A stretch of 64,000 nucleotides of DNA from Microglena sp. YARC (Eukaryota; Chlorophyta; Chlorophyceae; Chlamydomonadales; Chlamydomonadaceae). A program made the position numbers and the translations under genes. The stretch lies in contig CM039463.1 in NCBI GenBank assembly GCA_022414725.1, positions 23,553,042-23,617,041 on the forward strand. Direction: 5' to 3'. Within the stretch, counting starts at the first letter, position 1, and every line of letters starts with the position of its first letter. Of this stretch, positions 44,411 through 55,500 are shown piece after piece. The notes under the pieces are model-generated. The model worked only from the letters and a program-made list of their open reading frames with translations, was not told the DNA's origin and made no database searches.

Positions 44411-44527
44411 TCGCATGGCAAGCCTGGGGCATTCAAAATGCGAGGTTGTTCATCAACCTCCTCATTTTGATAGCCCCCAGGTTTTGTCGCAACCATGTAT
44501 TTTGAATGCCCCTGGCTTGCCATGTGA
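44411..44527. repeat. Fold-back element
   Basis: CATGGCAAGCCTGGGGCATT with CAAAATG pairs with CATGTATTTTGAATG and CCCCTGGCTTGCCATG; a smaller GAGGTTG/CAACCTC hairpin lies between. Compact inverted repeat of about 115 bp without coding. Confidence 0.7.
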
Positions 44528-44529
44528 CC

Positions 44530-45100
44530 TACACCAGTGATTTGATGATTTCCCTTAGGTTCTTGGTCTGCACTCTAATCATCGACAGTGCTCGATGCCC
44601 AAGTCTGGGTTTTGAGGAGATGAAAACATTAAAATCGGTATGCACGATATTGCTTACATTCTGGGTGAACCAATAGACTCATGTATCGGTCACATCTATG
44701 TTTTGAGCCATAAGGGTTTAAGTCAGTCACACTATCCTGATGACTCAACCATGACAGCAATGTTCCAGTCCAGTCACACTACCACTATCAAATTATCTAA
44801 ATGATGATGATGTTACAGCTGAAGACAGCGAGCAGCCTTAGAGGCTGAAGCCATGTAACCAAGTTCAAGTTCAAGTAACCAAGTTATGTTTCAAGTAATA
44901 AAAATAAAACAGAAGTCAGAAATGGCAGCTCTAATGCTCACTGTTACAATAGTTGTTTTGTTTTTGAAGAGACTGGATCAAATAAAATATATTTCAACAG
45001 GAATAATGTTTTGAATGGTGTTGCTGCTAGGCCTAAGAGCAGCCTCAGGGCTGGAGCCTTGTAACAAAGTCAAAGTTCTATGCACATCGCAGCACAACAA
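44530..45100. other. No gene seen; dispersed GAGCAGCCT-rich sequence
   Basis: Two blocks (44820-44890 and 45030-45080) share GAGCAGCC, GGCTG-AGCC and TGTAAC with each other and with 23150-23210. Confidence 0.5.
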
Positions 45101-45510
45101 GAAATACATGGGTCAGAGTCAGAGTTGGACTCGGAGACAAAAGTCGGAGTAGGACATTGAATCGGACTTGAACTCAGGGTTGGACTAAGAGCCTGAGTAG
45201 GACAAAGAGTCGGAGTTGGACGAAGAGCCTGAGTAGGACAAAGAGTCGGAGTTGGACGAAGAGTCTAAGTAGGACATAGAGTCGGACTTGGACTAAGAGT
45301 CAAGAATCAGACATAGAGTCGAACTTGGAGTCTGGGTCGGACTAAGAGTCAAGAGTCAACTTAGCCTCGGAGTCTGGGTCGGACTCAGAGTCGAGTGTCA
45401 GGCATATTGACAGATCAGGACTCAGAGTTTGACTAAGAGTCAAGAGTCAGACAAAGAGACGGACTTGGACTTGGCCTTAGAGTCTGGGTCGGACTCAGAG
45501 TCAAGAACAC
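45100..45510. repeat. GGACTAAGAGTCGGAGTTG imperfect tandem repeat
   Basis: About 400 bp of 20-36 bp GAGTCGGA-type units running into the 45-bp array. Confidence 0.8.
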
Positions 45511-46145
45511 AGTCAACACACTGTAAAGAGAGCAGTACAACACATGACACCACACAGTCAACACACTGTAAAGAGAGCAGTACAACACATGACACCACAC
45601 AGTCAACACACTGTAGAGAGAGCAGTACAACACATGACACCACACAGTCAACACCCTGTAAAGAGAGCAGTACAACACATGACACCACACAGTCAACACC
45701 CTGTAAAAAGAGCAGTACAACACATGACACCACACAGTCAACACACTGTAGAGAGAGCAGTACAACACATGACACCACACAGTCAACACCCTGTAAAGAG
45801 AGCAGTACAACACATGACACCACACAGTCAACACACTGTAAAAAGAGCAGTATAACACATGACACCACACAGTCAACACACTGTAGAGAGAGCAGTACAA
45901 CACATGACACCACACAGTCAACACCCTGTAAAGAGAGCAGTACAACACATGACACCACACAGTCAACACACTGTAGAGAGAGCAGTACAACACATGACAC
46001 CACACAGTCAACACCCTGTAAAGAGAGCAGTACAACACATGACACCACACAGTCAACACACTGTAAAAAGAGCAGTACAACACATGACACCACACAGTCA
46101 ACACACTGTAAAGATAGCAGTACAACACAGGACACCACACAAGTC
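45511..46145. repeat. 45-bp minisatellite, about 14 copies
   Basis: Unit CAGTCAACACACTGTA + AAGAGAGCAGTACAACAC + ATGACACCACA. Its length is a multiple of three, so long frames exist on both strands (SSTTHDTTQSTHCKE in one). No splice or family evidence for a gene. Confidence 0.92.
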
Positions 46146-46454
46146 AACACATTGGGAATCCTAAAAGCCTGAAACTGATGGCTGGCATAATGGTCGCTGG
46201 TGGCGAGCAGCACATGGTGCTACAGAAGGCCACATAACTCAAAAATAGGATTCGCATAAAGAATTAGAATCAGAAGGGAAGGCCCTAGCAGGTGCATAGG
46301 GCCCAACAGCGACTTGGAATCAGAAATGAAGGTCGTAGCTGGTGCCTGGTGCCTAATATCGGAGCACCAAATCATGGTGGAAATTAAATTGGCTGGGGAA
46401 AATGAAATAACAAGGCACCAACTGTAGCTGTTGCAGTGCATTCCATCACTGGGG

Positions 46455-46626
46455 TCTTTTAAAACATTGTGTTTCACATATCCAACACAGATTTGGTGGT
46501 GGGAGTGGTGGTGGTGGTGAGAGTGGTGGTGGGATTAGGTGGGGGGAGTTTAAAAACATTGTGTTTCACGTATCCAACACAGATTTGGTGGTGGGAGTGG
46601 CGGAGGGAGTGGCGGTGGTGGTGGGA

Positions 46627-46661
<35 letters not shown>

Positions 46662-46735
46662 GGGGGGTAGTGGAGGTGGGGAAGGGAGTTTAAAACATTG
46701 TGTTTCACGTATCCAACACAGATTTGGAGGAGCCC
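46455..46735 (-). repeat. Triplicated ACACAGATTTGG motif flanked by G-rich tracts
   Basis: CATTGTGTTTCACGTATCCA with ACACAGATTTGG at 46463, 46556 and 46693, spaced by GGTGGT and poly-G. It resembles the splice echoes (reverse CCAAATCT|GTGTTGG), but no exon could be fixed. It could belong to a further exon of the DUF4347 gene. Confidence 0.6.
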
Positions 46736-46910
46736 TTTAGTCGGAAACGTGGGCTTTGGCTCCCAAGACATAGACTTGGGCCATGAAGCGTAGATGAGGG
46801 CTCATGAAACGTAAATTATGCAGTGCCCTTGAACAACTCTGGCATTCACCCACGAGAGTATCAATGAATGGTGCTTGTGCAATTATCTTGCATGCTAAGA
46901 ATAGCACACG

Positions 46911-49900
46911 TCATGGACGGCACTGACCTGACCTGGCACTAGGAGGGGGGGGGGGGGCCATCTGCTGATACTGAGCTGGAAGTTGACTGGCTGCACGATC
47001 CAACATGTGCTGCCCCTGCTGCTGGGCCATGAAGGGATAAGGTTGCATGCTTGCTGTCGGTTGCATGTTGGGCTGCATTCCAGCTACAGGTTGCATATTA
47101 GGCTGCATGCCAGGCACAGGTTGCATGCTTTGTGCTGGTTGCATGCTAGGTTGCATGCTTTGTGCAGGCTGCATGTTAGGTTGCATGATAGGTACTGGTT
47201 GTAGATTAGGCTGCATACTAGACACAGGCTGCATTCCTTGCTGGGGCTGCTGCTGCATGGGTTGCATGCTAGCAGCTTGTGGCATCATACCAGGCTGCAT
47301 TCCTTGCTGTGGCTGTTGCTGCATGGGCTGCATCCCTTGATGCGGCTGCATGCTAGCAGCCGGGGGCATCATACCAGGCTGCATTCCTTGCTGTGGCTGC
47401 ATGGGCTGCATCCCTTGCTGTGGCTGTTGCTGCATGGGCTGCATGCTGGCAACAGGCTGCATGCTAGCAGCCGGTGGCATCATACCAGGCTGCATCCCTC
47501 GCTGTGGCTGTTGCTGCATGGGCTGCATCCCTTGCTGCGGCTGCATGCTAGCAGCCGGTGGCATCATGCCAGGCTGCTGTGCCTGGGGGGAGGGAGTAGC
47601 CATGTAGCCTGGGATATGAGCGGGCTGTTGAAAGGCGAAAGGGGTCACGGGCATAGCTTGTGTCTGGGCTGGCTGAGCAGCCTGAACAGGGCTGAGGGTG
47701 TACACCATGGGGGCAGGCCCAGAGGGGGGCGCTTGGGGAGGGGGAGGGAGAGCGGAGCGGGCACCTGCTGGTTGCGGTGCTCCTGGCCCAGGGTTGTGGT
47801 GAGCTGTGGTCACTGTAGCTGGCTGGCCGTAGTTGTGTACGATGGCCTTGAACTCGTCGAAGGTGAGCGACCCATCGTGGTTGATGTCGTTCTGATAGAG
47901 GTAGGATATTATGAATTTCTGCTCGTCTGTGGTTAGCTCTGGGATCTGAGACACAAGGCTGGCGACCTCGCCATGGTCCAAAGAGCCGTTGCCATTGGCA
48001 TCGTTGTCGTTGAAGATCTGACGCAGGATTGCATCATGTTCGGTCAAGTAGTCCCGCAGGGTGGCCATGAGCATGCCAGTGTCCTGCCCCGAGCTGGCTT
48101 GGACTCGCACTTGGTTGTGCACTTCCTGGTTCTGCCTCAGAGTGGTCAAGAACTCATGCAAGGAGATCATGTTGTTGCCGTCCAAATCCATCATTGCCCT
48201 GAAGTGCTGAATGTCCGCCGGGGTCGCATCCGGCACCATGTTTTGCACCATGCGCACTACTTGCTCTTGATTCAGCTGCCCGGATCCATCCGTGTCAGCC
48301 ATCTCGTACACCGTCTCCAGCGGCATGCCACGCGCCGCAGCGTTGCTGGCAAAGCGTTGGAAGATGTCCTGCTTAGGCACCGCTGTGGCCCTTGCGTTGG
48401 CGACCTTGGCCTCAGCAGCCGTACGCAGAGGGGCAGAAGCGACAGGCGCCATGTACTGCTGTTGCTGCTGCTGCATCTGCTGTTGTTGCTGCTGCTGCAT
48501 CAGCTGTTGTTGCTGCATCTGCTGCTGCTGTTGATCTTGTTGTTGCTGACCGGCGACAGCAGCTCCGGCCATTGCAGCACCACCCACAGCTCCCGCTGCA
48601 GTCATCGCTGCCGCTGTTGCAGCAACCTGCTGCTGCTGGGGAAAGCCAGCAAAGGAGCCCGATGCCTGCGGGGGCGGTGCCGCTACCTGCAGAGCAGTCT
48701 GTGGAGGGGCGCCTGCAGGCAGTGCCGGTGCATACGCATCCTTTGGCATGGCGGCCACTGCCTGGCTGCCTAGGAGCAGCTCCCGGTTGAAGTAGATGTC
48801 GATGCCCTTGATGGTGGAGCTGATGATGGACAGCTGACCTGAGGTGGGCTCCTCCATGAAGGTAGATAGCTGGTAGCCACCCAAGGCGTCGTCGGCAGCA
48901 GCAAAGGGGACAGCTGTCAGCTTCCAGAGCTCCTACACATGCGGAAGGACAGATACTCTCAAGGTTGCTCACAGAATGTCTAATATGTAATGTTGTCAGG
49001 TACAATACAAGGTTAAGATAGCTGTCAGCTTCCAGAGCTCCTACACAGCGCGTGAGGGAGGACCGACAGTCTCAAGATGCTCATCAAATATAAAATATGT
49101 AATGCTGTCAGGTACAATACAAGGTTTAGGTAGACAGCAGGTAGCCACCCAAGGCATCGCCGGCAGCAGCAAAGGGCACAGCTGTCAGCTTCCAGAGCTC
49201 CTACACATGAGAAAGGACAGACAGTCTCACAATTGCCGATCAAATATCAAATATGTAGGCTAGTCAAGTACAATGCAAGGTGAAGGTTAAGAGCTGGTCG
49301 CCACCCAAGGCGTTGTTGGCAGCAGCGAAGGGCACAGCTGTCAGCTTCCAGAGCTCCTACACATGAGAAAGGACAGACAGTCTCAAAATTGCCAATCAAA
49401 TATCAAATATGTAGGGTAGTCAAGTACAATGCAAGGTGAAGGTAAAGAGCTGGTCGCCACCCAAGGCATCGTTGGCAGCAGCGAAGGGGAAAGCTGTCAG
49501 CTTCCAGAACTCCTGCACATAAGGGAGGACCGACTGTCTCGAATTTGCTCATCAAACATCAAATATGTAGGGTTGTCACACACAAGACTGTACAAGATAT
49601 CGATATGTGTACAGGTAGACAGCTGGTAGCCGCCCAAAGCATCGTCAGCAGCAGCGAAAGGGACAGCTGTCAGCTTCCAGAGCTCCTACACACGAGGAAG
49701 AACATTCAGTCTCGAAAGTGATCATCAAATACGCCACACTGACACTGACCAGATCCACACGCCCACATCTGTTCCCAACACCATTAACGTCAAACTGACA
49801 CTGACCTTGAGTACCGCTGCCCCCTGCATGGGTGCCTCTAAAGTGTGGCATGCCAGCAGATCTACGCACCCACATCTGTCCCCGACACCATTAACGTCAC

Positions 49901-51922
49901 ACTGACACTGACCTTGAGCAATGCTACTCCCTGCATGGGTGCCTCTCAATTGCGGCATGCCAGCAGATCTACACACCCACATCTGTCCCCAACACCATTA
50001 ACGTCACACTGACACTATCCTTGAGCAACGCTCCCCCCTGCCATGACTGCGCACATCACAAACCAGCTGGAATAACTGTGTGCATTACACCCACACCTGT
50101 GCCACACACTCTTCTGGGTGCCACTAAGGTCCGGCATGCCAGCAGATCTACACACCCACATCTGTCCTCCACACCTCAAACGTCACACTGACACTGACCT
50201 TGAGTAACGCCCCCCCCTGCCATGACTATGCACGTCACGAACCAGCTGGCAGAACTGTCTCTATAAACTACATCCACACCTGCCCTCCACACACCTCAAA
50301 CGCCACACTGACACTGACCTTAAGTAATGCTGCCCCCTGCCTGGGTGCCTCTAAAGTCCTACATCCCAGCAGATCCACACGCCCACACCTGCCCTCCACA
50401 CCTCAAACGCCACACTGACACTGACCTTAAGTAATGCTGCCCCCTGCCTGGGTGCCTCTAAAGTCCTACATCCCAGCAGATCCACACGCCCACACCTGCC
50501 CTCCACACACCTCAAACGCCACACTGACACTGACCTTAAGTAATGCTGCCCCCTGCCTGGGTGCCTCTAAAGTCCTACATCCCAGCAGATCCACACGCCC
50601 ACACCTGCCCTCCACACCTCAAACGCCACACTGACACTGACCTTAAGTAATGCTGCCCCCTGCCTGGGTGCCTCTAAAGTCCTACATCCCAGCAGATCCA
50701 CACGCCCACACCTGCCCTCCACACCTCAAACGCCACACTGACACTGACCTTAAGTAATGCTGCCCCCTGCCTGGGTGCCTCTAAAGTCCGACATCCCAAC
50801 AGATCCACACGCCTGCCATCCTCGGCACCATTGGGTGCAACACAGCCAGCTAGCACTCGCCAGAATTGGGACAGCTCGCCTGTCTGTTTGATCTGATCCG
50901 CCGTGGTGAAGTGATTCTCCAATAGGCCTGGGGAGGGTGAAGGTGGCAGATGATCAGGGAGGCGGTAAGCATGTTGGCCATGAGCATGCTGGGAGGGTGA
51001 AGGTGGCAGATGATCAGGGAGGCGGTAAGCATGTTGGCCATGAGCATGCTGGGAGGGTGAAGGTGGCAGATGATCAGGGAGGCGGTAAGCATGTTGGCCA
51101 TGAGCATGCTGGGAGGGTGAAGGTGGCAGATGATCAGGGAGGCGGTAAGCATGTTGGCCATGAGCATGCTGGGAGGGTGAAGGTGGCAGATGATCAGGGA
51201 GGCGGTAAGCATGTTGGCCATGAGCATGCTGGGCGGGTGAAGGTGGCAGATGATCAGGGAGGCGGTACGCATGTTGGCCATGAGCATGCTGGGAGGGTGA
51301 AGGTGGCAGATGATCAGGGAGGCGGTACGCATGTTGGCCATGAGCATGCTGGGAGGGTGAAGGTGGCAGATGATCAGGGAGGCGGTAAGCATGTTGGCCA
51401 TGAGCATGCTGGGCGGGTGAAGGTGGCAGATGATCAGGGAGGCGGTAAGCATGTTGGCCATGAGCATGCTGGGCGGGTGAAGGTGGCAGATGATCAGGGA
51501 GGCGGTAAGCATGTTGGCCATGAGCATGCTGGGCGGGTGAAGGTGGCAGATGATCAGGGAGGCGGTACGCATGTTGGCCATGAGCATGCTGGGAGGGTGA
51601 AGATGGCAGATGATCAGGGAGGCGGTAAGCATGTTGGCCATGAGCATGCTGGGCGGGAGAAGGTGGCAGATGATCAGGGAGGCGGTAAGCATGTTGGCCA
51701 TGAGCATGCTGGGAGGGTGAAGGTGGCAGATGAGCAGGAAGGCGGTACGCATGTTGGCCATGAGCATGCTGGGAGGGTGAAGGTGGCAGATGAGCAGGGA
51801 GGCGATAAGCACAAGGGGATGGTGAATATGGCAGATGAGCAGGAAGGCGATAAGCATGTTGGCCATGAGCATGTTGGGATGGTGAAGGTGGCAGATGAGC
51901 AGGTCTGCCAGCAGCATGGGAT

Positions 51923-51959
<37 letters not shown>

Positions 51960-52479
51960 TGTGACAGATGAGGCAGGGAGGCGATAAGCACATGGGGATG
52001 GTGAATATGGCAGACGAGCAGGAGGCTATAAGCATGCAGGCCATGAGCTTATGGGGATGGTGAATGTGGCAGATGAGCAGGTAATCCAGCATCAATGGGG
52101 AGGGGGATGGGGGGGGGGGGGGGGGGGGGGGCAGGGTATGTGGCAGATGAGCAGATATACCAAGAGCATGTGGTGGTGGTGGTGGTGGTGTATGTGGAAA
52201 CATAAAATGTATGCGATGAGCATGTGTGGGGGGGGGCAAGTGGAGGATGAGCATGTGTGTGTGTGCGTGTGGTGTGTGGGGGGGGAAGGGGGAGGGCATG
52301 TGGCAGATAAGCAGATATGCCAAGAGCATGTGGTGGTGTATGTGGCACATCAGCATGTAGGCAATGAGAATATGGGGATGGTGAATGTGGAAGAATAGCA
52401 GATAGACCAAGAGCATGGGGGGGAGGGGAGGTATGTGGCACATAAGCATGTAGCGATGATCATGTGTGTGTGTATCTGT

Positions 52480-52510
<31 letters not shown>

Positions 52511-55500
52511 GGGGGGATGTGGAGGATGAGCAGGTAGGCCATGGGCACGTATGTGATCTGGGATGGTGCATGTGGGATGTATGTCCTTATGAGGGAGTTC
52601 ATGACTGAAGACACACATGGCTCTTCTTTGTAGCTTTTCATATCAGCTTGATCCCCGTTCAACGAACGGCTCAATGGCTGAGCTCCTTGAACGACATAGG
52701 TGCCAGTTTGAATCCATACGGGTGCGCCATATTGTTCGCGGTCGCTGTCAGCCGCCATGGTAGCTTTGTCCAGGTAAAGTAGCAGCCTCTTCCCAACCGC
52801 CATAAGACGGGGCTCCCTTAATACCACGCCCCACCAGGCGTTATCATTACTTATCAGCTTCTAGGCTGTTCTCTGAGCTAGCAAGTGTGCTACACCCAAA
52901 CAGCTCAGCAGTGTGTACGTGCATATGTATGTATATATGTATGTTTCTGGACTGCTGATCGTGTCAGCTTCAAGGCGCACTAAGTAGCACTAGGTTCTAC
53001 AGCACAATCAGTCAGAGGAGATGGCTAAAAGCTATCGCTCGTAGCCCCCCCCCAAAGATATGCAAGACAAATACTGATACACCATCTCAACTCACCTACA
53101 CCTCCAGGTTCTTCGTGAGGGGCCAAGACAGCTATCGACGTGACTTTCTGGCCTCCAAGAATCTTCTTGATGAATCGTACAAGCTCCTGTAGTGTAAAGT
53201 TCTTCCAGTCGTACACCAACACCGCCACGTTGGGCAGCACAGAAGCAGCAACCTGGGGCAGCAACAGAGGATTGGTGGCATTGGCAATGCAACAGCAAGG
53301 CAACAGCAGGGAAACAGAGGGTTGATGACGAGGGTTGATCACTGCCTCGTTGGGCAGCACAGAAGCAGCAACCTGGGCTAGCAAGGCAAAAGAGCAAGGC
53401 TTAAGAAAGGCTACAGAGGATTGAGAACGAGGGTTGATCACCGCCACATTGGGCAGTACAGAAGTAGCAACCTGGGGCAGCAAGGCAACAAAGGGACAAT
53501 AACCATGGTTGATCACCGCCTTGTTGGGCAGCACAGAAGCAGCAACATGAGGCGGCAAGGCAACAGAAGATTGGTGGCATTGGCAAGGCTACAGCAAGGT
53601 ATCAGCGAGGCAACAAAGGGTTGATAATGTTCGCAAGGCTACAAAGGGTTGATCACAGCCTCGTTGGGCAGCACATAAAAAGCAACATGAGGCAGCAAGG
53701 CTACAGAGGATTGATGGTGTTGGCAAGGCAACGGCAAGGCAAAACAGGGTTGCTGAGGAGAAGGACACAAACGAATGGTCCATAAACTGAGAAGTTATAT
53801 GCAGCGTCGCCTGCGATGCTAAAAATTGGCGGAGAGTGATCGCGACGGAGCGACAGGTAGCAACGGAAGCGAGTTAGTTACGAGACCGTTGGATGACGTG
53901 CTAGGCTTCATCGCGGTCAGATGGATGGATGGATGGATGGTTGGTCGAACAGACAAATGGGTAAAACTGGGGGCTCCGCCAAAAACGGCTTATCTTTGGA
54001 ACTAGTTGACAGCTCTCATCGGTGGCATACTAATATTTAGGGATCGGCATATCATGTGATGTTGGCCGAAGGTGAGAATGATATCATATGATATCATACA
54101 AATTGCATCATATTATATTTTATTAAAATGGTAACTTTAACCTAGTCAGACTGCCGGCATCATATGATATCATATTGCCGTTCCCTACAAAAGCGACAGA
54201 CATGTAACTATATATCCATCTATCCTTACAATTACCACTCCTTTTATCTACATATCTACCCTTATAACTACCCATCTCTAGATCTACCTACCTTCATACC
54301 TACCAACCTATCTACCCTTATAACTACCCATCCTTAGATCTACCTACCTTCATACCTACCAACCTATCTACCCTTATAACTACCCATCCTTAGATCTACC
54401 TACCTTCATACCTACCAACCTATCTACCCTTATAACTACCCATCTCTAGATCTACCTACCTTCATACCTACCAACCTATCTACCCTTATAACTACCCATC
54501 CTTAGATCTACCTACCTTCATACCTACCAACCTATCTACCCTTATAACTACCCATCCTTAGATCTACCTACCTTCATACCTACCAACCTATCTACCCTTA
54601 TAACTACCCATCTCTAGATCTACCTACCTTCATACCTACCAACCTATCTACCCTTATAACTACCCATCCTTAGATCTACCTATCTTCATACCTACCAACC
54701 TATCTACCCTTATAACTACCCATCCTTAGATCTACCTACCTTCATACCTACCAACCTATCTACCCTTATAACTACCCATCTCTAGATCTACCTACCTTCA
54801 TACCTACCAACCTATCTACCCTTATAACTACCCATCCTTAGATCTACCTACCTTCATACCTACCAACCTATCTACCCTTATAACTACCCATCCTTAGATC
54901 TACCTACCTTCATACCTACCAACCTATCTACCCTTATAACTACCCATCCTTAGATCTACCTACCTTCATACCTACCAACCTGTCTACCCTTATAACTACC
55001 CATCCTTAGATCTACCTACCTTCATACCTACCAACCTATCTACCCTAATAACTACCCATCCCTAGATCTACCTACCTTCATACCTACCAACCTATCTACC
55101 CTTATAACTACCCATCCTTAGATCTACCTACCTTCATACCTACCAACCTATCTACCCTTATAACTACCCATCTCTAGATCTGCCTACCTTCATATCTATC
55201 AATCCTTACATCTATCAAGTAGCAATTATTATATTTATCTATATATCTATCTTACCCAACCAAGGAGATTTAGATTTGTGGAACAGCTAGGCTGTTCTCA
55301 TCATTCATGTAAATCGTCAGTCTGAGATTATAGCAATTCAGGGGATGATTTGGGAAGCACACTTTGTACTTCGGACTTGGTTCTCAGAATCTCAGGCCAA
55401 TTATCGAGAATTCTCGCGATAATTCTCAGATTTCCAGGCCAAATTCTCGATTTCATGTACGAAGTCCGGGTTCTTCAGAAACCTTGAACCCAAATCGTCC

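Noticed and set aside
45429..46213. Ser/Thr/His-rich repeat protein of about 250 residues
   Set aside because: Open on both strands and in several frames because the 45-bp unit has no stops; treated as a minisatellite.
47973..48773. 266-residue plus-strand frame opposite the EF-hand exon
   Set aside because: Antisense shadow of the Gln/Ala-rich exon; the minus strand carries the EF-hand motifs.
50674..52827. 717-residue Pro/His-rich frame on the minus strand
   Set aside because: It joins a real DUF4347 exon to its intronic 60-bp minisatellite. Only 50749-50927 has family similarity and proper splice sites.
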